Below, piece after piece: positions 11,623 to 23,373 of a DNA stretch of 64,000 bases; positions within the stretch are counted from its first letter, which is position 1; every line of letters begins with the position of its first letter. The stretch is from assembly GCA_015039315.1 (NCBI GenBank), contig WIDE01000098.1:59323-123322 (forward strand). The letters run 5' to 3'. The position numbers were made by a program, and so were the translations under genes. The notes under the pieces were generated by a model that saw only the letters and a program-made list of their open reading frames with translations, did no database searches and was not told the DNA's origin. Source of the DNA: Clavulina sp. PMI_390 (lineage: Eukaryota; Basidiomycota; Agaricomycetes; Cantharellales; Hydnaceae).

Positions 11623-13001
11623 CTATTTGCCATTCCCATTGTGACGCTCGGCGGGAAACTTTGGGAGCAAGTTGAATTCCTCGGCAACAGCAGAGCCTCC
11701 CCCTCCAGGAGTAAGCAAAACTGGATTGGACGGCGAAGGAGCACGGTCAGCTCGGTCTCCCTCCTCCAGTCGTCGTATCACCACCAAGACAACTGTTAGG
11801 AGAGTGCCAAACCAAGCCGACATAGCGGTCAAGATGTCCCAGAGCACGCTCCAGAACGGTGCCCAGATCTTTTCTCTCGGGACGCAAGGATACAACAGAT
11901 CTGGCAGGGTGGTAAGCGTGGTGTTCCAGTCAGACAGGATTGCACTCTTCACGGTGCCAATCAAGTTGGTGGCCTCAGGGAAGTCGGTGAGGCTGTAGGG
12001 ACAGTAGTCGTTGTCCGTTGTATTTTCCGGGTACATGGCGATTGTCTCGAGGTTTTCGTCGATGCGGTAAGCTACCGTGGCTTGGTTGTAACAGCCAATG
12101 CTTTTCGAGCCCGTGTTTGCATTGAAAGAGCCAAGCAACTTGATGCACTAAAAGGGTCGTGCATCTCTTTTAGTTAGCGTCCCCATGGGAAGGTACAGTG
12201 CGATGAGCGTACCGTTCCACCAACGTCAATAGACGCAACCCGTTGGACATATCCCCAGTAAAGCAGCTGGTTCACGGCAAAATCCACCGGTACCTGCGAA
12301 CCCTCCATGTTGCATGTCACTATGGGATGCGGAAGGTGTCGCTCCCATCTCAGCCGGAACTCACAATTACGGATGAGGCGAATAAAGCGGCTTACCCGTT
12401 TGGTTAATGGTCATAGTAGGGTAAGTCAATGGTGGACCGACAACTGTAATATATGTTGGGTTCGTAACTGTGCAGTTCCCAAGGGTTTCTCCTTTGTAGG
12501 CGAACTGAGATAGTGCCTGATACTGAAAGTATGCGTTGTGCTCGACAGACCCGATCAATTGGCCTGACGATAGCATTTAGATTAGATGGACCCCCTGCCA
12601 GAGCAATGGATCAAAGAACTAACCAGGATAAATCAATGTGCTATTGCAATGATAGCTTGCATTGCTGGGGTTGGAGAGGTACGCCACTTTGGACGATGCT
12701 ACTCGGCCCTTCGGAGGAAGGAGGAAGGAGGAAGGGCCTTTAGTGCTCAAGTGATCTTAGAAGCCAAAGCAAAATTCTTTCTCCCTACCTTGGTGAACAG
12801 GGTGGCAAGCACAACTCTTAGTGCTCAAGTGATCTTAGAAGCCAAAGCAAAATTCTTTCTCCCTACCTTGGTGAACAGGGTGGCAAGCACAACTCCCGCC
12901 ATTCCACATACAATGGCAAAAATACCAAGAATGCTGTAGGACGAGCGGACCTCTCTTGTCACATGACAGCTGAGACGCATAGATTTTAGTAGAGGGCTCA
13001 T
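11623..13001 (-). CDS. Two-pass membrane protein with Cys-containing ectodomain (copy 2)
   Basis: Paralog of the partial gene at 1-1341, in the opposite orientation. Exons (minus): 12867-13001, 12624-12708, 12396-12563, 12213-12319, 11623-12147, giving 339 residues. The first exon ends in a membrane segment (ILGIFAIVCGMAGVVLATLF). The middle exons form an ectodomain with N-glycosylation-type sites (NAS, NQT). The last exon has PDLLYPC, a second membrane segment (AWFGTLLTVVLVVI), then an Arg/Glu stretch and a Gly/Pro tail. Predicted topology: both termini on the same side, about 230 residues outside. The start is the ATG at 13001; the frame is open upstream to a stop near 13068, so an extra 5' exon is possible. 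A perfect 78-bp tandem duplication covers the end of exon 1. No known family recognised; membrane sensor or wall-associated protein is only a guess. Confidence 0.75.
12740..12895. repeat. Perfect 78-bp tandem duplication across a splice donor
   Basis: Two identical 78-base units, 12740-12817 and 12818-12895. On the minus strand each unit contains the last 29 bases of exon 1 of the membrane-protein gene, the donor AAG|gtaggg and the first part of intron 1. The gene therefore has two identical donors 78 bases apart. Use of the second would run into TGA 14 codons after the first donor. Confidence 0.95.
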
Positions 13002-14069
13002 GGCCTGCGACTTGGATACGAGGGCTCTAAGGGGGTTGGATGTAGTAAGATTCGACGTGAGCCCTCAGGAAAACCACCCTCCCTCTACTTAGGGCAAAAG
13101 CCCTCGCTGTATGCTCCATGTGGGTTCTTAATAAGCACAGCTTCAATTCCTCACAAATGAAGTCTCAGGAACGACCCTACAAGCGCCCAAGGGATCACAA
13201 TTGGATGAATGAACGAACCAGGTAGGCGTCAGAATCTGGCCAAACAGCAGTCATCATCGTGCTGTGGTATTTTTTCGGCTGGCCTTGGTTGGCGTCTACT
13301 GCGCGTCTGCTAGTATTGCTTCCAAGATTGAAGAACCCTTCCTGCTCCTGGTTACGTTCCCTGATAAAATCAAGCGCTGTCACACCCTGACCCAAAGATA
13401 TGGGTCGCAGTGCTATGCTCGTTCACCGCTATCTTTGCAGCCCCACAGCTTTCTGTTCTCCGTCCTCTATAACCTCCTGGAAATTTCTTTGCGTGGGGGT
13501 GGCTCTTGCATACAGATACTCCATTATTTCGCTCCCATCTCCTCCAATACAATCCATCTCGGAAATAGATGAGACCTTTCGACATTGAGAAGTGATTCTG
13601 GACATTTTGCACAAGGCTACCTTGCCATGCCATCCATCACGCTGCTTGGGACTCTGTACTCTGGGATCTCCGAGTGGTTAGTGCTGAACATATCATTGGA
13701 AGGCATCTGTACCTTCCACTCCTTACTGGGCTATTACGGCCCACCTTTGTAACATCATCGTACAGCTTATAGTTGCGGCGCCACATTATCATCACTCGCC
13801 TCATTTCCGCGGGCGCTCAAATATTCTTGGTCAGCACTACGTTCTATACAGGTGGCTTCCCACTATAAATTGGACAAACCCAATAAAGAGGCTTCTTGAT
13901 ATAATACATTCCATGGTGAATAACTCCCTTGAATGGTCCTTCCTCTCGTTACCCCTAGATATCAAACTACCATGGTATTGTGTGGCAGTCGCACACAATA
14001 CCCGTTAGGTGTGCTTCGGGCTGGCATATGTTGTGAATTTCTTTCATTCTATCCGTCCAAAGCGCTAGA
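13002..14069. other. Intergenic, no gene seen
   Basis: About 1.07 kb between the membrane-protein gene and the first P450. A 102-codon open frame at 13264-13572 (+) and an 87-codon one at 13370-13633 (-) overlap and show no family motif. GAGGGCT repeats occur near 12993-13060. Confidence 0.4.
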
Positions 14070-16372
14070 TCATGCCTCCTCCATTACCCCCCATAGGCCA
14101 CCATGTACATAGAGTGTTGAATGAGATTTTGGCCAAATCTTCTCGATAGCGTTCCGTCCCCGCGTCAAGTCCCACCTACCATGGGGATCGGGGAGTGTTC
14201 CAGCGGGTTGGCCATCCGGCCGAAGAGTGATACCAGAGAAAGTCTGGAGCAAGCGGACGAGAAGGAAGGATGTTTCATTATAAGCGAACTGGAAACAGGA
14301 GTCATCAGTGATTCGCCCCACAGTATTGAGGAGAGCAATTCTTGCCTGTTGGCCGACACAAATCCTAGGGCCAGCTGTTGTAGTGTGAATGAATAAAAAT
14401 ATTCCCCATTGACTTAGAAGGCACCATAGCATACCATTGAAAGGTAAGAACATCATAGGATTGGCGGTCAACCGGGCAAGGCGAGAATCAATCCATCTCA
14501 TAGGATCAAATACCAAGGCATCAGGCCCCCACAGTTCCTCATCGCGGTGCATGTGTATGACGGAATATGCAGCCCTTGGATATTTTCAGAACCGGATGCT
14601 TCGAGAAGTATACGAGAAACCTACGGTGTGCCAGCAGGGATGAAATAGCGCCTTCCGTCTGCCGCTTCCCAGATATCCGAGTTAATGGATTCACGGATGT
14701 TCATTGGTACAGGGGGGAAAAGGCGAAGGGTTTCTGGAATGTATACTCGTTGAGACATCCATTAAACTGTGAGTAATTATGAGCACACCGTTAAGAACTG
14801 CACGAAGATATTTGAGCTCTCGCAGTTTTTCATATGTCGGGGAAGCAGAAGGGCCTATCACTTGAAGGATCTCCTCTCTAGCTGTGGAAAGAACTTCTGG
14901 ATGCTGAGAGAACATATAGGTCACGAAGGTCAAAAGGCTAGCGGTCTGGTATTTGTTATGTTTGCTGGTGAGTAATCGATGTGAAAAAACGACCATCCTG
15001 AACGTACTGTATCACGCCCAGCACTCAATGTGTTAACTAGGGCATCTCGGATAAGAGTGCGGTTGTCGGTTTGCTGAAGTAGAGAGTCCAGGAAAGTCGT
15101 CCCCTCCTCAACTTCATGATTCAGGGTGCCTGTCTCATCCTTCTCACGGAGCAGTTCTTTGCGACGCTGCAGAGCTTTATCGAAAATGGGTTCGAAATAA
15201 GCGCGAAACTGCTGCGAGTGCTCTTCAATAGCGTCTTTCTTGATCTCCCGCAAAGGCCAAATCTTGCCCGTGCGGACACGAATCGACATGATTTCTTGAG
15301 CGCGGGCGAATGCTTTAAAGAAGTCCGACGTGCTGTGACCAGTGGTATTTTTCCTAGGAGGTTCGACCCCACCAGGGAGTAGCATTGGCTCCTGGATACT
15401 GTTCACGCAATCACCGATGAGAAATTCTGTCGCTGAGTCTAACGTAAAACGAGCAAAGACGTCCTGTGGTAGCTCCCGTAAGGTAACATATTCTATATAG
15501 GGCAAGATACATAGTAACGAACCTGGATGTCTAATGGGGTCCCAGTACGGGAAGCATCCCGTAGGATTTCAAGGATCGCGTTTGCGTGCTTGTCGAAGAT
15601 CTTGAAGTCAGATGTACGATCACGTGTAAAGAATGGTCGGGTAAGGGTGCGGTGAAACTTCCACAAGTCACCTTTTGGTGCACATGAAGAAGAGTCAAAT
15701 CCAGGCCAATTGAGCATCAAATATGCGAGCTAACCGTCCGAGTTGAAGACCCCAACGCCCAATACTGAACGTGTCGCAGCTCCGAATAGATCATCTCCTT
15801 TCGGGAACTAGCGTATGATTAGAGATGAAATCGCTGACATCGAGGGTAACAGGGACTTACGTTTTCGAAGTTTGTAGCCAGAATGCGCTTAACGTAGCGA
15901 GGTTCCATAGTGAGGACTTCAATCAGAGGTGAGCGGTTCGTTCGAGAATCAGGAGTTGACCGGGAGATGTACCTTTTCGTTGGCCAGCCGCCCTCAATAC
16001 GACTGTTTTCCCTTGCGTGAGGAGCATGTGTCCAAAATTATCGGCCACATATTCTCCAGGGATTGCCTTCACACACTGAACAAGAACGTCGATCTGCAGG
16101 GGAATGTACCAGCGCCCTTGAACTTGAGGGAGAACTTGAGCCCCAAGGCGACGAGCTTGGAGCCAGTGTGAAAGTTCTGTCCACTGATCCAGCAGGTATA
16201 GTGCGAAAGGGTCCGCCAGCAGAAGAAGGGGGAAGCGAAACCAAAGAGCCTTGGTGATAGCAAAGACAGGAAAGCCACTCAGATACTGCAGCACTCCATA
16301 CACGATGAGAGGTGGGAGCAGGAGTGTAGGCGCCGCCCTGAGGAGGTATACAACCCCAGGTGAGATCATCAT
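14070..16372 (-). CDS. Cytochrome P450, CYP63-like (tandem copy 1)
   Basis: Haem-thiolate monooxygenase, probably ER-anchored and working with NADPH-P450 reductase. The substrate is unknown; fungal CYP63s oxidise alkanes, fatty acids and xenobiotics. Exons (minus): 15973-16372, 15861-15916, 15735-15807, 15523-15671, 15008-15463, 14789-14945, 14625-14733, 14435-14574, 14346-14374, 14070-14288, total 595 residues. Seen: N-terminal hydrophobic segments (RAAPTLLLPPLIVYG, FRFPLLLLADPF), I-helix AGRDTT near 378, K-helix ETLR near 431, and haem loop FNAGPRICVGQQ with Cys about 519. All phases agree with the neighbouring copy. The intron after the haem exon begins GC (CAG|gcaaga) where the paralog has GT, so it is a GC-AG intron or a weakened site. 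Near-intact gene; CYP63 placement is by N-terminal resemblance. Confidence 0.88.
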
Positions 16373-16998
16373 GGAATCAGTCGTTTCGATAGTGGGTAGG
16401 GTATGTTACGCAAGTAAGACTGGCAGGGGGGCCTTCTAGGGTCAAGAGTAATGTTGGTCGGGTTCTCAGTTAACGGAAGAGCTAGCCGAACCCGGCGCGG
16501 TGGGATCATAGGGTATTTGTTCAGCCGAACGGCGGGCACTGGCCGATGGTGGGAGCCCGATCTGAGTCAATAATGTGACTGATGACGGACAGGTGACGGC
16601 GCGTTGCCTGGATTCACGGTCCCATGTACCTTCCCCACATGGGCGTTTCGCAACCATCAACATTTGTCCATGTTGCTAATTGTTATGATAGACTCGGGGA
16701 GGACTCAGGCATCAGTATCAGTGAATGAATGAACCACTTTGGGTCAGAACTGGCCAAGTCCTACTAAGGAAGCTTTCTTAATGCTATTCTTTGGCCGCTC
16801 GCAACTGATGTCTATCGTGCCAGAGGTGTCTTGATACTCCAGCAGATTTGCGTCTGGCCTAAGCTCTGCTGCTTTCTGCTTATAAAGCTGCATTATATTG
16901 TACATATCTGCCGGTCGTGGCTCACCGGGGGAACCGTTTGTACAAAGTCAAATTCCAGGGGCGACGAACAGTACTCGTCCAATCGCAAAAGGGCTGGA
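16373..16998. other. Intergenic between tandem P450s
   Basis: About 620 bp holding the 3' flank of the upstream P450 and the promoter of the downstream one. No gene is visible. A short stretch near 16705-16765 (TGAATGAATGAACC...CTGGCCAA) loosely resembles 13203-13245, perhaps leftover of the duplication. Confidence 0.4.
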
Positions 16999-19334
16999 TC
17001 ATGCTTCTTGCATTGTCCCCCATAGGCCACCATGTGCATATAGTGTCGAGTGTGATCTTGGCCAGATTTTCTCAATAGAGTTTCGCCCACGCGTCAAGTC
17101 CCATTCACCAAGAGGGTTGGGAAGTGTTCCGGTGGGTTGAGCGTCTGGCCGAAGAGTGATTGCAGAGAAAGTCTGCAGCAGGCGGACAAGTAGGAAGGAT
17201 GCTTCATTGTAAGCGAACTGGGAATAAAGGAGTTTAGTTGTGTGGTCTTAAAGCGTAAGATCTCCAAGAGATTATCACTTACCTGCTGACCGACACAGAT
17301 CCTGGGACCGGCTGCCATGCTTACGTGAGGATGGAAATCGTTCTTCAACAGTACAAATCAGGGACGTACCATTAAATGGGAGGAACATCATGGGATTAGC
17401 GGTCAATCGAGCAAGGCGCGAGTCGATCCATCTCATAGGATCAAAATCTAAAGCATCAGGACCCCAAAGCTCTTTGTCGCGGTGCATATGTATAACAGCG
17501 TATCCGGTCCTACGATGCTTCAAGCGTAAGATGATGGGAAGCATTGCTTGAAGGGAAACCTACGGTGTGTTGGCAGGAATGAAATAGCGCGTCCCGTCTG
17601 CTGCTTCCCATATATCCGCTTTTACAGACTCACGAATATTCATGGGCACAGGGGGGAATAGGCGGAGGGTTTCTATGAAGCATAGTGGTTAAGATAAGCC
17701 CGCGCTGAACGTTTTTCAAGTTACCCACCATTGAGGACTGCACGGAGGTATTTGAGGTCACGAATTTTCTCGTATGTTGGAGCAGCAGAAGGACCAATGA
17801 CTCGAAGAATTTCTTCCCTGGCAGCGGCGAGGATCTCTGGGTGCTGGGAAAGCGCGTAAGTTGTGAAGGTTATGAGGCAAGTAGTCTAATGGTTCACGAA
17901 TTGATCAGTCATTCTAGTGAACAGCGAGAAGGAAAACCGTACGGTGTCTCGGCCTGCAATTAGCATACTGACGAGCGAATCCCGGATGAGGGCTCTGTCA
18001 TCAGTCTGAAGAAGCAAATAGTCCAGGAAACTCATCCCCTCTTCCACCTCACGAACCTCCGAAATGGAAGGACCCTTCTTCTGCAGTAGCTCTTCGCGCC
18101 TTTGCAGAGCTTTGTCCAATATGGGCTCGAAATACCTCCGGAATTGCTTTACGGGGTCTGCTGTCGCGTCTTTTTTGATCTCGCGTAGAGGCCAGAGCCT
18201 GCCTGTCCGTACACGGATAGATATGATTTCTTGGGCGCGCGAGAAAGCCTTGACAAACGCCGATGTACCGTGGCCCTTCGAAGTGGCGTTGTGTGGCTCT
18301 TGCCCACCAGGGAGGAGCATAGGCTCCCTGATGCTATTTACACAATCCCCGAAGAGGAACTCCGTTGCGGAGTCCAAGGTGAATCGGCCAAAGACATCCT
18401 ATGGTATATGCTTTCAGTTACAATTACTCATGAAACGCCAATAAATTGCAAACAATACGAACCTGAATATCAAGTGGGGTATCTGAACGAAAAGATTCGC
18501 GCATGATGTCAATGATCTCGTTCGCGTGCTTGTCGAAAATCTCGAAGTCAGATATACGATCTCGTGTGAAGAACGGCCGCGTGAGCGTCCGATGAAACTT
18601 CCACAAATCCCCTATTTAAGGTAGATCGAGGAGTGTGAGATTGTGGTAAGATATTCGTCTGGCAAAAATACTAACCATCCGAGTTGAAGATTCCAACCCC
18701 AAACACTGAACGAGTCGCAGCGCCGAATGGGTTCTCACCCTTTGGGAACTAGAGGACCGTGCCATTCGAAGAAGCATTCAGCATTTCAGGCTACGCCGTC
18801 AAGAGCATACTGAAGTGAACTCACGTTCTCGAAGTTTGTTGCAAGGATTCTTTTGACGTAGCGGGGTTCTATTGTCATAACTACGAAGAGTGTTAATAAT
18901 GCGATTGAGGATGGTATTGTTGCAAAGTGGTGTACCTCGACGTTGACAGCTGCCCTGAATACAACTGTCTTCCCGTCCGTGCGGAAGATATCTCCAACCT
19001 TGTCGGCGACATATTCCCCAGGTATTGCTTTCACAAAATCGATAAGTATGTCGATCTTGAGGGGAACATACCAGCGTCCTCGGACTTGGGGAAGAACTTG
19101 AGCACCGAGGCGACGCGCCTGACGCCAGTGCGAGAGCTCTGTCCATTGGTCCAGTAGGTACAATGCGAAGGGGTCCGCGACCAGAAGAAGGATGAAGCGC
19201 AGCCAAAGTGCTTTGGTCAAAGCAAATGTGGGGAAGGTACTCAGGTGTTGTAGTGCTCCATACACGATGAGAGGAGGAAGGAGTAGTGTAGGTGCTGCCC
19301 GGAACAGGTATCCGACCCCAGGCGAGATTTCCAT
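16999..19334 (-). CDS. Cytochrome P450, CYP63-like (tandem copy 2, with a one-base frame problem)
   Basis: Close tandem paralog of the P450 at 14070-16372, same strand and the same ten-exon plan. Exons (minus): 18936-19334, 18825-18880, 18676-18748, 18463-18611, 17943-18398, 17729-17885, 17564-17672, 17370-17509, 17283-17311, 16999-17217. Nine exons have exactly the same lengths as in copy 1. Exon 1 is 399 bases instead of 400, a one-base deletion just before the donor. Splicing the 55-bp first intron would put TGA almost directly after the junction. Left unspliced, 18825-19334 is one open 510-base frame. So the gene is a young pseudogene, keeps the intron as coding sequence, or carries a sequence error. 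I-helix AGRDTT, ETLR and haem loop AGPRICVGQQ are intact, and here the haem-exon donor is a normal GT. Confidence 0.82.
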
Positions 19335-20239
19335 GAAGCTGTTCCGTTTGAACGTGTAGGATCTATCGTACTGGTCGAGTTGGTGGCGAAAGGCTCAAGC
19401 ATCACCGTGAGATGGTTGAGGAGTTTGCGCGCATATCCCTCCTAAAATCTACTAGCTTCCTGGCTGGCCCTGAGCCGTTTTGTCGGCCCCGCCGTTGCCG
19501 ACAGAACCTTGGACCGGACGATAGCCGAGGCGTAGACTTCGACACAGATCACTAGGCATCACGGCGATGTGGCCTATGGTAAGGCAAAAGGAAGGCACAC
19601 TAATAATTGGCTAGAATATTGTCGACTACATTCCACATGTAGCATGCTGGAGGGTTGTTTCGCATCGATTGGCGAACTTGTGAACTGCTGACTGTTATGA
19701 CTGGAGCCACACAGAAAGTGGGGACGCTCTCCCACGGTATCAATTGTGGGGTCATCAAATCAAGCCGCCCCTGCTCAGAGGATTCAGAGTGCAACTTTTG
19801 TGCTTCTGACGTCATTTATTCCACAGTCGACAGTCTCCCAGTACGTAAGTATCATAAGAAGGGCGTAGCTCCTGCTGGACGGTTTCCTAACATCAAACTA
19901 AACATTATCTTTGACCAGCAAGACCGAAGTTGATTATGGTCGAGGAGCTGGGAAGCCAGAGTCTTCGCACGGGAAGGAATTAATTAATCTCTACCCCGAT
20001 CATGCAATCTACCCCGCAGCGTGGGAAGAGTCAAGTGCACAATCGAGTTGCCAAGGACACCGTCAAGCCTCCTTCAAGATAGCCTCGTTGAGGTCGGAGC
20101 ACGGGAGTAAGATAGATACACAATAGACCTCTCCCGAAGTAATAGATATTTGGTACCCGAGGTGCGTTAGTGATTCACTGTCATCAACGTCCTGTAGGCG
20201 GCGTTCGCTCGCAAACAATCTACGCGATGGACTCAACCT
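19335..20239. other. Intergenic, no gene seen
   Basis: About 900 bp between the second P450 start and the end of the GMC gene. A 92-codon open frame at 19655-19933 (+) has no domain signal and no plausible partner exons. Likely the promoter of the P450 and the 3' flank of the oxidoreductase. Confidence 0.4.
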
Positions 20240-23200
20240 CTACAATTCATTGTGCTGATGTTGGGAGGCTTGCTGGACTTCGGTTTCCTCAAACAAGGAG
20301 ACAGGCTTGCCATATTGAGCCCTGATAATATCGGCAGCCTTCTCCGCAAGAGCGAACTATATAATCATTGGGTGTCAATCAGGTCCCCAGAAGAGGTATA
20401 TAGTATGTGGACTACTCACCAGCATGGACATAGGATGACCCGTCGTCATCAGAGGCTGAGAAGTCACATAACGTTGCCATGAGCCAAAAAGTCGAGCCTT
20501 GGATTTAGGCAGCTGGACTTACGAAAGAGGACATATCGATCACCCTCAGGTTCTGTACACCTTTGACGATAAATTTGGAGTCTAGGCATGTCCCAACCGC
20601 ACAACTCGTCGTAGGGTGCCACATTGAAATGCTTGGGAACATCAATCAGGAGGGTAATACTCTGGTATGAGATCACAGTGTACGACGTACACATTTTCGC
20701 TAATAAACCTGTCAATCTGCTCGTCGTCCCATTCGCCGTCAGTTCCTTTTACTATCGGGAGCTGAGCCCCATAAGGTTTCGGGTTGAGGGCCCTAAGGGC
20801 AGGTGCTTCCGTGACGAACTGGCGGGTCTTCTTGAACGCATCGCGCATGACAGCCTTATCGAAGGCATTATCAAGGAAGTCTAGGCGGGTAGCACATAGG
20901 CATGGCCATCAGAAAAGCAGCTTGCGAGATACAGGGGTTAGATACGAACTAGCTTGAAGGACTGGATCGTCAAATGGAGACGCAGAACGGAGGCCAACAT
21001 AACCGCCTGCGAGGGTGACATGGAGCAACTGGCGTTAACTGTATGAGGTAAGGAAACTAGCTCACGGGCAACCGGGGCGATGAGGGCGAACGCTGTCGTG
21101 ATGAAATGTCTGTCCCATTCGGGAGGAGGAATACCTAGAGGCTGAGAAGTGTCCGCGTTAGATCGACTGAGCCTAGACTACACGAAGACTAACGCACTCC
21201 GTCGAAAAACCCATCCGCTGGACGCGCGATACAATCTGTCAGGGAATTAGCGTGCTAAATTCGCCTTCGGCCTACCATATGCAGCCTCCCAATGAGGGCT
21301 ATTACCACCGGCTACAGAGTAATTAAGCGACACACTCCAAGGTGAAGTGTACCAGACACGCACGTGAAGGATCTTGAAAATCCTTCCAGACAGGGTCACT
21401 AGTCGGAAGCCCTGTCAATTCCACGTCAAAATCATCACCGTGACCATCACTATTCCGGAGCGCGAAACCTACGATGCCACGACCATGTTGTAGCAATATT
21501 TTGAGCCATCTGTGTTGTGGAGCAAGAGAGATATTTAGATCGGAATAGAAACAAGGGTTCATGAAGCCACATACTTTCCCTACATAACATCAGCATCGGA
21601 AATTGTCAGTCAACGTTCGATTTTCTGAGGCATTGACTGACCAGTTTGATTATGCTTGTACCAAGCTTTCGTAGCCGCGTCCTCCAGCCCAGGAAGTCGA
21701 TATAATTCATCGAACGTGGTCACAGTAGTATCGATCGACCAGAACATGAATAGGAACATATGATCCTGAGATCCAGGCGGTCAGCGCGAGCAACTGAATA
21801 GTGATCCTCGATCCCTGCTCACCATTAGGTCTTTACCGACGAACTTGTTCTCCACAATTGTTGGGATGGAGTATTTGCTGAGTTCTTCGGGATCCCCAAT
21901 TCCTGATATCATGAGAATTTGGGGAGAATTGAGCGCGCCAGCAGAGAGGATGATTTCGCGACTGGCGTGGATGGTATACGCGTGAGGATTTGCTGTAGTC
22001 GTTTGAAGGAAGTAGGCAATGAACAAGTCTATTTCAAGGAGATGTACACTGACGGTTGTAATATTTCTTTGTTGGCACAACATCGATGCTTTCAGCGATC
22101 TGAGCCCTATTGGAGGTTTCGCCAAGGTTTATTTTGGTTACGAATGATAGGACGAGCACGTCAAAGTTCAGGCGAGAAGTAGCAAAGTCATCGTGATGAA
22201 GGTACCCCGTGGAAGGGTTACTACGTGCGCCGCCCTAGTCAGGAGCAACAAATCAGCACACTTCGATAGGAGAGGTGGGTGGCAGAGACACTGCAACTCA
22301 CCCCAATATTTGATTGGGTCCAAGATAACCCGAGCATATTCCCAGCATTCAAATCTTCGTTATACTCGTAGCCAGGGATCCCGTTGTTTGGCCGCATGAT
22401 CGCCTCAGCGATGCCATATTTCCAGTTCGAAAGGGTGATATTGATAAGGCCTGATGTGCCGTGATAGGCGGGGTTGTACTTTCCCTTGTCGCTGAAAGCC
22501 TGGTAGACGCCGAGCAACGTGAGGGAGGTAAGGCAAGTTTCTTTTGTATGTGAATGGTACAGACCTGAGGCGTAACCCAGTTCTCGTACTTTTTCATATA
22601 GGTGTTCACCATCGATTTGTATGACCCTAGGATGGAATCGTCTCTCTCGTTAGGATCGGATACACATGCAAGGTGAATATGAACACTAACAGGAACTATC
22701 CTCTGCAGTTTCCGCAAAACTATCCCAGAATTCAGTGGTTCCTTTGTTCTGCAGCTAGGTGTAGGATTAACAATGTCGCGTTACATATATAGACTTTATC
22801 ATGAATGCCTCACCATGAGGTTCACTGCACAAGATCCTCCTAAGGTGCGCCCTCGTAGCTATTAGACGAGAAATCAGGGGGAGCTGACTTGATCATTCAC
22901 GGTGATATAAGGAGATGTGTTTACAATATCCAAGGAGCGATTAGCCACACCAGGAGTAGGCTCGTACACGTACTTGAACGCGATCCCCTCGCCGGGCAGC
23001 TGAGGGGCTTTTCCCTATTCATGCCATCGGCTCTTTAGCACTGGTATGCTATGTGCTAGGAGAAATCCACAATGCATACTGGGATTTTGATGTCGGGATA
23101 ATCACGATCACTGGAGCAAGACAATCAGCAATACAGGCGGCTCGAGCAGCCCGGCCCGGCAAGGGAGGATGACACGCACTTGGGACCGGCTTCGACCAAT

Positions 23201-23373
23201 AAAACCCGCCATTCAGCTATCTCTGCCAGTCGATGAGCAAGGATAGGACCAGTAGCGCCAGCTCCTACTACGATAAAGTCATAAGTCTTATCGGCGAGGA
23301 TACTGGGATCGTTATAGATGGCCGCATGGGTATGCGCGATGAAAGTCAATATGAGGAGAGCAGGGAAAAACAT
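20240..23373 (-). CDS. Secreted GMC oxidoreductase (aryl-alcohol/glucose oxidase-like)
   Basis: FAD-dependent oxidase of the glucose-methanol-choline family. Secreted members make H2O2 for lignocellulose attack; the substrate here is unknown. I read about 19 short exons. The N-terminus is a signal peptide ([17 protein letters not shown]), then FAD-binding [15 protein letters not shown] and [20 protein letters not shown] follows near 22840. The second GMC signature [17 protein letters not shown] is at about 21900-21960. The C-terminal domain contains [33 protein letters not shown] with the first catalytic His, and TGHPMSM with the second His or its usual His/Asn partner, ending [13 protein letters not shown]. 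The start is the ATG at 23373 that opens the signal peptide. Exon limits near 21300-21560 are the least certain. It follows two P450s on the same strand. Confidence 0.8.

Noticed and set aside
12586..12939. 117-codon plus-strand frame containing a 26-residue repeat
   Set aside because: The repeat is the in-frame translation of the 78-bp tandem duplication, antisense to a well-supported gene.
13264..13633. Overlapping open frames considered as a transposon fragment
   Set aside because: No transposase, integrase or reverse-transcriptase motif, no terminal repeats and no target duplication found.
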